NCBI RefSeq assembly: GCF_963678545.1
Contig: NZ_OY782870.1
Span: 2,480,001-2,544,000 of the forward strand
Direction of reading: 5' to 3'
Length of the DNA stretch: 64,000 nt
From: an uncultured Methanomethylovorans sp.
GTDB lineage: Archaea; Halobacteriota; Methanosarcinia; Methanosarcinales; Methanosarcinaceae
The notes below the pieces were generated by a model. It did no database searches and was not told the origin of the DNA. It saw nothing but the letters and a program-made list of their open reading frames with translations. The first letter of the stretch is position 1. The number at the start of each line of letters is the position of its first letter. Positions 54,790 to 63,076 of the stretch are shown here, in pieces. The position numbers were made by a program, and so were the translations under genes.

Positions 54790-55722
54790 TTAGATATCTA
54801 TCACTTTTTCTTCATGATATGATGTTATAGCTGCCATACATGCTTGAAGGGCATGTTTTCCATCCTCACCATTTGGATGTGGCTGCTCTTTATTTGCAAC
54901 ACAGCGTACAAAGTATTCAAGCTCATTAAGCAGTGGTTCTTTTGATTCTACCTTTGCCTCACGAACCCATTCCTTGTCATGGAGCACAACAGATTGCTTG
55001 ATATAATCCAGATATGCCACACCTGAAACACCTACAGCAGTAAGGGTACGCACTTTGTGTGGTGTAAGCCAGTTAACATCCACAAGACCTGAGTAATCAT
55101 GATCGAAACGCAGGTGAATAGATGCATGGTCTTCAGAAGAATGAATGTTTGCTCCTGCAATTGTGTAAACCTGATCTATCTTCTTACCATACAGATAAGA
55201 TATAATATCAACGTCATGCACACCAATATCCAGAATGACACCTACATCCCTTATTCGGGGATTATAGGCACCTACTCTTCTGGTAGAAATAGATACGATC
55301 TTACCTAATAATCCAGAATCTATTATCTGCTTAAGCCTTATCACAGCCGGATTGAATCTCTCTATATGACCTACCATGAGAATCAATCCTTTTTCCTTAG
55401 CAGCATTGATCATGATATCTGCATTTTCAAGGGAATCTGCAATAGGTTTTTCCACAAGAACATTAGTTCCGGCATTAAGAACTTCCAATGTGACTGCTGC
55501 ATGCATTTTGGTCGGCACTACAATGCTTACGGCATCCAGACCCTGAGCAAGCAGCTTCTTATAATCCGTATAAGGCGTGGTCTTGAATGTATGTGCAAGC
55601 TCTTCCACCAGTTCCTGGTTTACATCGGAAATACCAACAAGCTCAACACCTTCCATCTCACTGTAGATCCTCACATGGTTTTTACCCATGGAACCTACAC
55701 CAATGACTCCTACTCTAATCAT
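54790..55722 (-). CDS. Gfo/Idh/MocA oxidoreductase (WbpB/WlbA-like)
   Basis: A 310-residue NAD-dependent oxidoreductase: VGVIGVGSMGKNHVRIY, VEKPIADSLENADIMI (EKP motif with the catalytic Lys), MVGHIERFNPAV and DIGVHDVDIISYL. This is the WlbA/WbpB subfamily that oxidises C3 of UDP-GlcNAc uronic acid to the 3-keto sugar. It sits between the aminotransferase and dehydrogenase genes of the same pathway, which supports the assignment. Confidence 0.9.
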   Translation of the reverse strand: MIRVGVIGVGSMGKNHVRIYSEMEGVELVGISDVNQELVEELAHTFKTTPYTDYKKLLAQGLDAVSIVVPTKMHAAVTLEVLNAGTNVLVEKPIADSLENADIMINAAKEKGLILMVGHIERFNPAVIRLKQIIDSGLLGKIVSISTRRVGAYNPRIRDVGVILDIGVHDVDIISYLYGKKIDQVYTIAGANIHSSEDHASIHLRFDHDYSGLVDVNWLTPHKVRTLTAVGVSGVAYLDYIKQSVVLHDKEWVREAKVESKEPLLNELEYFVRCVANKEQPHPNGEDGKHALQACMAAITSYHEEKVIDI

Positions 55723-55725
55723 GTT

Positions 55726-56808
55726 TTACCTCAAGTCCCATTCCTTTATAGCTGCAATGACAGTACTTATATCAGCATCTGATAATCCGGGGTGCACTGG
55801 AATTGACAGTACTTCACGAGATGCCTTTTCACTGTTAGGGAAACTACCTGCAAATCCCATCTCTTTGTACAAAGGCTGCTGATGTATACAGAGAGGATAA
55901 TACGTACCGGTACCTATATCCTTTGCTTGAAGTGCGTCACGCAATGAGTCACGACGAGGAGTGCGAATAGTATATTGGTGATATACATGTGAGCAATGCT
56001 CTTTCTCCACCGGTAATGTGATGTTCTTGGTACTATTAAGACCAGTTGAAAGCTTCTTAGCGTTCTGCCTTCTCTTTTCAGTGAACTCGGCTAGTCTTCC
56101 CATTTGTACGATACCTATAGCAGCAGAAATGTCAGTCATACGGAAATTATAACCTATCATCTCATGCAGATAGCGCTGTTTTGAGCCGTGAGCCCTGAGC
56201 ATACGTGAACGGGCTGCAATATTCGGGTCATCAGTAGTAAGAATGCCACCTTCACTTGTGGTCATGTTCTTGGTAGGATAGAAACTGAAGGCACCAGTTC
56301 CGAAAGATCCGACTTTCTTGCCTTTGTATGTTGCTCCATGGGCCTGACAGGCATCTTCAATTACGAGAAGATTATGGTCCTCTGCAATTTCCATGATCGC
56401 ACCCATGTCAGCAGCGTGCCCATACAGATGAACAGGCATTATGGCTTTTGTACGACTAGTTATCATCTCATGAATCTGGTCAGGTGAGATGTTATAAGTA
56501 TCAGATTCAATATCTGCAAAAACTGGTTTTGCACCTGTGTATACAATAGAATTGGCAGTGGCTACGAAACTGAACGGTGAAGTTATCACCTCGTCTCCTT
56601 TACCTATACCATGAGCCATCAATGCTACGTGCAATGCAGCTGTTCCGGAGTTCACGGCCACAGCATGATCTACTCCGATATATTCTGCAAAGGCCTGCTC
56701 GAACTGTGCTACTCTTGGCCCCTCAGCTATTACCCCTGAACGTAGTACAGCGGCGACGGCCTCAATCTCCGCTTCGTCAAGGTACGGTTTTGCGATGCTT
56801 ATCATCAT
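55726..56808 (-). CDS. DegT/DnrJ-family sugar aminotransferase (WbpE/WlbC-like)
   Basis: A 360-residue PLP enzyme: GPRVAQFEQAFAEYIGVDHAVAVNSGTAALHVAL at the N-terminus shown by its SGTAALH core, VIEDACQAHGATYKGKKVG, and the PLP Lys in SFYPTKNMTTSEGG. The sequence is close in type to WbpE, which adds the 3-amino group of UDP-GlcNAc(3N)A using glutamate. A GAGGT ribosome site precedes the ATG. Spaced three bases from the oxidoreductase gene, so the two are coupled. Confidence 0.92.
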   Translation of the reverse strand: MMISIAKPYLDEAEIEAVAAVLRSGVIAEGPRVAQFEQAFAEYIGVDHAVAVNSGTAALHVALMAHGIGKGDEVITSPFSFVATANSIVYTGAKPVFADIESDTYNISPDQIHEMITSRTKAIMPVHLYGHAADMGAIMEIAEDHNLLVIEDACQAHGATYKGKKVGSFGTGAFSFYPTKNMTTSEGGILTTDDPNIAARSRMLRAHGSKQRYLHEMIGYNFRMTDISAAIGIVQMGRLAEFTEKRRQNAKKLSTGLNSTKNITLPVEKEHCSHVYHQYTIRTPRRDSLRDALQAKDIGTGTYYPLCIHQQPLYKEMGFAGSFPNSEKASREVLSIPVHPGLSDADISTVIAAIKEWDLR

Positions 56809-56847
56809 ATACCTCTTTTAGACTATTACTGAAACAATAACCTGTAT

Positions 56848-57513
56848 TTATATTTTATTCAATTGCTTAAGCTTCTCCGGCAGTTCAGCGATTTTTGCAG
56901 GACAACCTATAGCAAGCTTCCAGGGCGGCACGTCCTTTGTGACCAAAGCCCCAGCTGCTACCATCGATCCTTCCCCAATCTCTACACCCGGAACAAGAGT
57001 AACATTCGCACCAATAGATACACCTTTACGGAGTATCGGCCCATGTGCAACGTACTCACCGCGTATAGGATATTTGTCGTTTGCAAGCACTGCACATGGA
57101 CCGATGAAGACATTATCTTCTATAGTGACATGAGTTGGAATGTAGACATTTCCCTGGATACTGACATTGTTGCCAATCTTTACATTTCCATCTATGATCA
57201 CGTTGGTACCTACAAGTACGCTGTTACCAATAGTTGTATTCTCGCGGATCATAGCGTTATGGCCTGTCTTAAAATTGTCCCCTGTTTTCACGTTACTGAA
57301 AATCGTTGTACCAGCCCGGATAAAAGAATTTTTTCCGATAGTGGTACCTGGAAAATCGTGATCTTCAATCTCGATTCCCTTATTTATGATCTCCATTAAT
57401 ATGCGATGTTCAGGATAGCCTAATGTAACATTTTCCATAACAATAGTTCCTTCGCCTACAGACGTTTTTCCATAAATCTTGGAACTACAATGTATCCTAT
57501 TATTCTCTCCCAT
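56848..57513 (-). CDS. hexapeptide N-acetyltransferase (WbpD/WlbB-like)
   Basis: A 221-residue left-handed beta-helix protein with many hexapeptide turns (IGKNSFIRAGTTIFSNV, VLVGTNVIIDGNVKIGNN, IGPCAVLANDKYP, IGANVTLVPGVEIGEGSMVAAGALV). WbpD/WlbB enzymes acetylate the 3-amino group of UDP-GlcNAc(3N)A. First gene of the four-gene set; an AGAGGA ribosome site precedes the ATG. An extra N-terminal repeat block makes it slightly longer than the usual 190 residues. Confidence 0.9.
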   Translation of the reverse strand: MGENNRIHCSSKIYGKTSVGEGTIVMENVTLGYPEHRILMEIINKGIEIEDHDFPGTTIGKNSFIRAGTTIFSNVKTGDNFKTGHNAMIRENTTIGNSVLVGTNVIIDGNVKIGNNVSIQGNVYIPTHVTIEDNVFIGPCAVLANDKYPIRGEYVAHGPILRKGVSIGANVTLVPGVEIGEGSMVAAGALVTKDVPPWKLAIGCPAKIAELPEKLKQLNKI

Positions 57514-57595
57514 TATTATCCTCTTTTAACTTTTTGCACATTATATAATTCTCTTATTATATCACTGTTAGTATATATAAGATTTCAGTCCACAT

Positions 57596-58147
57596 TCAAG
57601 GCTTAAGACCCTCGGATAAGAAACAGAATAAATTATTCTGGCGCAGATATCTGATACCTAAAAAAACAAGGATCGTTATACCTACAATCTCAGAGACGAA
57701 CGCATAATCCAAGGCTGGAGTATATGCATACATAAAAACGCTCTTGAAATAACCAAGAATGCCACCATATAGTCCGGGATTACTTGGGAACTTCCAACCT
57801 AACAAAGGCCAGAACAATGTTGCAGGTGCCTCCCACATATTATCTTCTACAAGATGACAGAAACTGGCAGCTGAAAGGAAAAGTAACCTTAGATCATTTC
57901 TTTTCTTCCATACATAGAAAGCAGTACCACATAGGAGAATGAAAAATAGTAAAGTATGCGCAAAGATACGCCCATTATCAATAGTACCTGAAAAAATAAC
58001 TCTTCCTATTGGCTTATCTATTAAATCCGGAAGTAAGGAACCAATGAGTATTGCCACATAGTCAATACGGCCTTTTAAAGCTGGCAATTTATGCTCCAGA
58101 AGTGTGAAAAAGCCCAACGTTATTCCTAAATGGCCAAATACAAACAT
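57596..58147 (-). CDS. membrane-bound metal-dependent hydrolase (YdjM/DUF457-like)
   Basis: A 183-residue protein with four or five membrane helices. The polar motifs FGHLGITLG, GSLLPDLIDKPIG, FAHTLLF and HLVEDNMWE form the His/Asp set of the YdjM/DUF457 family, related to phospholipase C-like hydrolases. Activity is unproven for the family. Its position between the uronic-acid operon and the sugar amidotransferase suggests a role on lipid-linked intermediates, but this is speculation. 82 bases separate it from the acetyltransferase. Confidence 0.8.
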   Translation of the reverse strand: MFVFGHLGITLGFFTLLEHKLPALKGRIDYVAILIGSLLPDLIDKPIGRVIFSGTIDNGRIFAHTLLFFILLCGTAFYVWKKRNDLRLLFLSAASFCHLVEDNMWEAPATLFWPLLGWKFPSNPGLYGGILGYFKSVFMYAYTPALDYAFVSEIVGITILVFLGIRYLRQNNLFCFLSEGLKP

Positions 58148-58269
58148 CGCATTAATATAATATTCTGATATAAAAACGTTTATGGTTTATCGAGCTTCTA
58201 ATATATTGTAATTAAATTAAAAAAAGAGGGAGAAAAGAACTGTTTAACTCAAATGAAGAGTCAATATAC

Positions 58270-59412
58270 TTATTTTCTAAATTTGAGATAAAACTTTGTA
58301 TAAAATGGCTCTTCTTTTCTGTACTTCTTAATCTTTGTCCAATCAGTGACCTGTTCGATAAACTCTTCTTTGGACATGCCTAACTGCTTCAAAAATTCAT
58401 CGAGACCATGTACTACCCCAGGGTTTTCTAACTCCTCCAATTCTAACTTGAGAGCCTCCTCTCGTGTCATTTGTCCCAATCTTATGAGATTGCTGTGATA
58501 GAATGTAGACCCTGTAAGTTCCGGAAATTTAATAGTATGTATGTAAAAGGGAATTTCATGCAGGAAACAATCTGTGTGTTCAAAGCTATCCCCGGCTTTT
58601 TCCCAGCCCATTTCACGATTTATTGTATCAAGTATCTCTTTGTAATTTGAATCTAAATAATCATATATCCCCACATAGTCAGGAGTAATGTATTTAGGAA
58701 CAAATTTATCTTTAAGCCTCATAAGATTAAGTGCAGCACTAAGATATGACTTATAGGTCACTTTTGGCTCATGCCTTAATAATGAGTCACAGCCGTTCTT
58801 AACATCAATCTCTTTACATACATTCTGGAAAACAGTAAGGTCGCCACTTTGAAATAGCTCGGGAAATCCACTCAAATAGGAAATCCTTCGCCCATTCCCA
58901 GATACTACAATTGGTATATTAAAAGCTTCAAGCGGGAAGTAGCTTACTAACCCAATCCCCCTCATACAGGGAACACATACATGACCGCAATGTACTATAA
59001 AATGCTTGTAGAGCTCAAGCATTGTTTTTGGATTTACTGCATAATAAATATGATCTGCTCTTGTAGCATTTATTGCATTTTTAATGTTCTTTCTCGCATA
59101 GTCCGATAAAAAGCCATTGTCAAAAGTGATACACAAGCATTTGAGGTTGTAGATCTTATCACAAACATAAAGTGCATAAGTACTGTCCTTTCCTCCGCTA
59201 AGAGGAATTAAACAGTCATATTCAGAGTTTTGCTTTTTTACTTTTTTAATAATTTCATCAAATTGCTTTTTCTTTAGCTCTTTTTCATTGCCCCAATCAC
59301 CAAATGAACGGTCAAAATTATTACAATAATTACAAACTCCATTCTCGTCAAGCTTTACACTTGGTAAACTGGCAGGCAGAATACATCGAGAACATCTTAC
59401 TATTTCTTCCAA
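58270..59412 (-). CDS. N-acetyl sugar amidotransferase (WbpG/PseA-like)
   Basis: About 380 residues; a GGGGGT ribosome site favours the TTG at 59412 (LEEIVRCSRCILPASLP) over an upstream TTG at 59430. A Cys zinc-binding start (CSRC...CNYCNNF), the PP-loop IPLSGGKDSTYALYV and CGHVCVPCMRG are the marks of the family that converts an acetamido or carboxyl group to an acetamidino or amide form, using ammonia from HisH/HisF-like partners. No such partners are adjacent, so ammonia may come from elsewhere. It adds a modification to the sugar made by the neighbouring operon (inference). Confidence 0.88.
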   Translation of the reverse strand: MEEIVRCSRCILPASLPSVKLDENGVCNYCNNFDRSFGDWGNEKELKKKQFDEIIKKVKKQNSEYDCLIPLSGGKDSTYALYVCDKIYNLKCLCITFDNGFLSDYARKNIKNAINATRADHIYYAVNPKTMLELYKHFIVHCGHVCVPCMRGIGLVSYFPLEAFNIPIVVSGNGRRISYLSGFPELFQSGDLTVFQNVCKEIDVKNGCDSLLRHEPKVTYKSYLSAALNLMRLKDKFVPKYITPDYVGIYDYLDSNYKEILDTINREMGWEKAGDSFEHTDCFLHEIPFYIHTIKFPELTGSTFYHSNLIRLGQMTREEALKLELEELENPGVVHGLDEFLKQLGMSKEEFIEQVTDWTKIKKYRKEEPFYTKFYLKFRK

Positions 59413-59614
59413 TACAAAACCCCCATGCAAAAAGAATTAATTGATAAAGTATAAAGAGTTTATGTGTTACATGCCACTATCACTCTTTGAGCTTTTTGTA
59501 AATACTGGAACCAGAAAATAAAATCCAAGATACATGAAAAATTTTGAGAAATGAATTCTGTGAGGAAAAGGTATAAGAGCAATTTAAATTGGTTACGAAT
59601 AAAGAAGATAAAAT

Positions 59615-60781
59615 ATGGATATAAAAACTCTGGTACATCTGATCAATTCATCAGGCTATAAAATCGTGCTGGCTATCACAGGCGGCGGGACAGAAGCTAT
59701 TGGAGAGCTCTTAAGGCATGGAGGTGGATCAGCTACTTTGCTGGAAGCAATAGTGCCGTACAGCCAGCAGGCAGTCGATGCATTCACCGGTAAAAAGCCT
59801 GAAAAATATAGTTCAACACGTACCGCACGTGCAATGACCATGGCTGCTTTTCAAAAAGCAATAATGTTGCAGCAAGAACAAAATGAGGCTGGCCGCGTAC
59901 TGGGTATCGGCGCGACCTCCATCCTTACAAAATATGATGAACGAAAAGAGAGACAGCATGAACTGCATATAGCAATTCAGTCACTCCAAAATACAACGAC
60001 CTATAGCATTTGCTTTTTAGAAGAAAGGGAGAGAGAAACCGAAGAAAGCCTAGCATGTAGGCTTATCATCAACGCAATAGCTCTAGCCTGTAATATGGAT
60101 GTAGCAATAACAGATGGAACTGGATTATCATCTCAGGAAAAAATACAAATAAGGAGTGCACAGACCACTAAAGAGATAGCAAATATGCTACTGGACAAAG
60201 ACAATAATCCTGATAAAATCCCAAGATATTTCAGGATAAAAGAAAAAGAGATCTCTCATTCCCATAAGGTTATTTTCTCCGGTTCCTTTGATCCATGCCA
60301 TAGAAAACATGTCGAGATGGCAAAAATAGCATCTAAAAAATACGGTGTACCAGTAGATTTTGAAATATCACTTACAAATGTAGACAAACCACCCATGGAC
60401 TTCATTTCACTTGAAGATAGAATATCTTCCATACAGGCTTGTTATAATCCTGATTTTATGGGAGATATATTTGTAACAAACACGCCCCTTTTTGCAGAAA
60501 AAGCAATTATTTTCCCAGAATCCACTTTTATTCTGGGTGCCGATACTATGGAAAGGCTATTTAATCCTAAATATTATCGACCTCAAGATACCACAAGCTC
60601 TCTTTATGAGCATTTCAAGGAAAAGAAAATTGATTTTCTCGTCTTTAGTAGAAAAGGAGCTAAAATTGATATACCAACTGAAGTCAAATCTATAATAACT
60701 GTTGTTTCAGAGGATGAATATAGTGATAATGGTGTTTCATCCACACAAATAAGAAAGAAACAGCAGAATCAGAAATATTGA
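59615..60781 (+). CDS. CinA-like domain fused to a NadD-like nucleotidylyltransferase
   Basis: A 388-residue two-domain protein. The first 160 residues (VLAITGGGTEAIGELLRHGGGSATLLEAIVPYS) resemble the CinA C-terminal (nicotinamide-nucleotide amidase) domain. Residues 218-385 form a nucleotidylyltransferase with the HxGH-type motif SGSFDPCHRKHVEMA (222-236) and the SSTQIRKK end motif. This pairs an amidase-like fold with a NadD-like fold, which would suit NAD precursor salvage or repair; a similar fusion is known in plants. Enzymatic role unproven. Single gene, divergent from the amidotransferase. Confidence 0.82.
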   Translation: MDIKTLVHLINSSGYKIVLAITGGGTEAIGELLRHGGGSATLLEAIVPYSQQAVDAFTGKKPEKYSSTRTARAMTMAAFQKAIMLQQEQNEAGRVLGIGATSILTKYDERKERQHELHIAIQSLQNTTTYSICFLEERERETEESLACRLIINAIALACNMDVAITDGTGLSSQEKIQIRSAQTTKEIANMLLDKDNNPDKIPRYFRIKEKEISHSHKVIFSGSFDPCHRKHVEMAKIASKKYGVPVDFEISLTNVDKPPMDFISLEDRISSIQACYNPDFMGDIFVTNTPLFAEKAIIFPESTFILGADTMERLFNPKYYRPQDTTSSLYEHFKEKKIDFLVFSRKGAKIDIPTEVKSIITVVSEDEYSDNGVSSTQIRKKQQNQKY

Positions 60782-60797
60782 TTATCAGAACCTTGTA

Positions 60798-61199
60798 CTA
60801 TAGATAAAGTTCAGCATCAGAGCACAATAATGGATAACCTCGTTCTTTGTACATTCGCTCGATATCGTTGCGAAGCCCACGGGCAATATTATGCAATATT
60901 CTTTGCGCCTCTATTATTACCTCAGTACTGAGTTCATTCCATCTTTCGAACGACACACTATCCACTATACATTTGAAGAGGTCAAGTTCTTTTGTTGTAA
61001 TACATGAATGGACATTCAGGCAGGAGCAATTCTGCTCACTTAAAAGATCAAGCATTTCCTCCAGCTTGCTACCTGTTAGTACATGGCAGAATTTGTGACA
61101 TAAAGGGGATACATTTTCATCTACGAAGTGTACCTCTGCAAGAAAGAGGAAACGCTCACATTCGTATATCCAGTCACGTACCTCATATAAGTGATACAT
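60798..61199 (-). CDS. unknown Cys-rich helical protein
   Basis: A 133-residue protein I do not recognise. It has eight Cys (14, 34, 38, 58, 60, 66, 77, 126) and a group at CHKFCH and NCSCLNVHSC that could bind a metal, followed by a helical, basic C-terminal half (EVIIEAQRILHNIARGLRNDIERMYKERGY). No signal peptide or membrane segment. It is convergent with the CinA/NadD fusion, 16 bases apart. The 266 bases upstream (61200-61465) are AT-rich without a visible gene. Confidence 0.6.
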   Translation of the reverse strand: MYHLYEVRDWIYECERFLFLAEVHFVDENVSPLCHKFCHVLTGSKLEEMLDLLSEQNCSCLNVHSCITTKELDLFKCIVDSVSFERWNELSTEVIIEAQRILHNIARGLRNDIERMYKERGYPLLCSDAELYL

Positions 61200-61465
61200 A
61201 TTAGTAAATAATTGCTACACCAGAGAGTATAAAAATTTTATGGTTAAAATGAATGTAGTATATGAGTGGTTTAAATAATAGTAGAATTGACATATACTTT
61301 GAGATTTTATTTGCCATTATTCAATTATTTTTACCACTTAAAAGCAAAAGAGTTATGTACTAGATACAGCTAGTACATCATCTAAATATTTATATCTTAA
61401 ATGCATGCCATACAAAACTAAAAACTAAAAATAGAACAGACAATTGTGGATTATGTGCTGTTAAT

Positions 61466-62761
61466 CTATGAATCCCTTGTATCTATCACTCTTTTACTTT
61501 TCTTTTCGCTGCGCGGCAGATTACCAATGTTCAGGCATTCCACTTCTACGGAAATACCGATCAGATCATGAAAAGCTTTCTTGATAGCTTTTTCCTTTGC
61601 CTGTTTGCAGTAAGCGTCATTGGCATTGTTAACCTCCACACGAAAAAGCATGGATTCCTTACCACCATCACGTGATAATAGGATCTGGTACTCACTGCTA
61701 ACATCATCCAATCTGTGAGTAAGGTCTTCGATCTGTCCCGGATATATATTGACCCCTTTTATCTTAATCCTGTCATCTGTACGGCCTAATATCCTGTCGA
61801 TGCGGGGAAATGGACATCCACAAGTGCAGTGTCCCGGAATGATACGTGTCAGATCCCTTGTCCTGTAGCGTATAAGAGGTGCACCTTCTTTAGAGAGAGT
61901 AGTTACAACAAGTTCACCCAGCTCTCCTTCCGGTAGTATTTCACCAGTTACCGGATCAATGACCTCAAAATACAAAAAGTCTGACCAGTAATGCAGGCCA
62001 TTATGCAGATGGCAGTCCTGTGCAATGCCAGGACCGTATATTTCAGTGAGGCCGTATATGTCAAAGCTTTCCATACCTAACTCTTCTTCAATACGAATAC
62101 GCATCTTCCGGCTCCACCTTTCTGAACCAATGATGCCTGCTTTAAGGTGAATTTTATCCTTTATGCCTCTCTTATTGATCTCTTCCGCAAGCAGCAGGGC
62201 ATAAGAAGAAGTGCTTGCAATAGCAGTACAACCCAGATCCATGAGCATTTGTAGTTGTTTTTCCGTATTTCCCGGACCCATGGGAACTGCCATGGCACCC
62301 AGCTTTTCAGCCCCAAGCTGAAAACCTATGCCTGCAGTCCATAAACCGTACCCAGGTGTGATCTGTATTCTGTCCTGATTGTTCAGACCTGCCAGTTCAT
62401 AGCACCTTTTCATCATATCAGCCCATGTATCCACATCGTTTTGAGTGTAAGGAATAATAACAGGTTTACCCGTAGTTCCAGATGATGAGTGAATGCGTAC
62501 TACTTTTTCTTCCGGCGATGCCTGCAAACCAAGAGGATAGGCATCTCTTAGCTCTTCCTTGTACGTGAAAGGAAGGGTACTGATATCTTCAAAACTTTTA
62601 ATGATTCCTACGTCTACATTTTCTTTTGAGAACTTCTGCTTGTAGAAAGGACTATTGACAGAAACATATTCCAGCAGGGATCGGAATTTCTGAAGCTGTT
62701 CCTCCTTTGAAGGTGCTGTATATTCTTTCCACATATCATACTGCATTGAATTCGCATACAT
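61466..62761 (-). CDS. phenylacetate-CoA ligase family protein
   Basis: A 431-residue adenylate-forming enzyme: IHSSSGTTGKPVIIPYTQNDVD (P-loop), YGLTEIYGPGIAQDC, RYRTRDLTRIIPG and a C-terminal domain with GRTDDRIKIKGVNIYPGQIED. It joins an aryl or acyl acid to CoA with ATP. Methanogens keep several PaaK-like genes; indolepyruvate/arylpyruvate salvage for aromatic amino acids is the usual explanation. Complete, alone on its strand, ends in a basic tail (RSEKKSKRVIDT). Confidence 0.92.
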   Translation of the reverse strand: MYANSMQYDMWKEYTAPSKEEQLQKFRSLLEYVSVNSPFYKQKFSKENVDVGIIKSFEDISTLPFTYKEELRDAYPLGLQASPEEKVVRIHSSSGTTGKPVIIPYTQNDVDTWADMMKRCYELAGLNNQDRIQITPGYGLWTAGIGFQLGAEKLGAMAVPMGPGNTEKQLQMLMDLGCTAIASTSSYALLLAEEINKRGIKDKIHLKAGIIGSERWSRKMRIRIEEELGMESFDIYGLTEIYGPGIAQDCHLHNGLHYWSDFLYFEVIDPVTGEILPEGELGELVVTTLSKEGAPLIRYRTRDLTRIIPGHCTCGCPFPRIDRILGRTDDRIKIKGVNIYPGQIEDLTHRLDDVSSEYQILLSRDGGKESMLFRVEVNNANDAYCKQAKEKAIKKAFHDLIGISVEVECLNIGNLPRSEKKSKRVIDTRDS

Positions 62762-63076
62762 TTTGATCCCGGCCTTAATTAGTTTCCACCAAACTGAATG
62801 TCTTATAACAAACTATAATGTACGATTGTGTACTAAACAATCCCATATAAACGTTTTGTTCTACATTCTCTGGATTTTAAATGAAACTATTAGCAAGATA
62901 CAAATGGAGTATACGGAAGGAGAAGAAAAAGAAGAAGAAGTGTATCGGATAGACTATCACATAATGTTTTAAATATTGAACTATTATTCTAAATAGGAAT
63001 ATTAAATTGCTTGAATAACGAATTTCTTCTGTAATCATGAGTTGAAGAAAGTGGTTCTTAAATTGGCGGTTCACAA
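62762..63076. other. intergenic region between PaaK and CDC48 genes
   Basis: No gene is visible in these 315 bases. A purine-rich tract (AAGAAAAAGAAGAAGAAG) lies near 62922-62940 and a TTTAAATA TATA-like element at 62969-62976 could drive the downstream ATPase gene, with a leader of about 75 bases. Confidence 0.4.
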
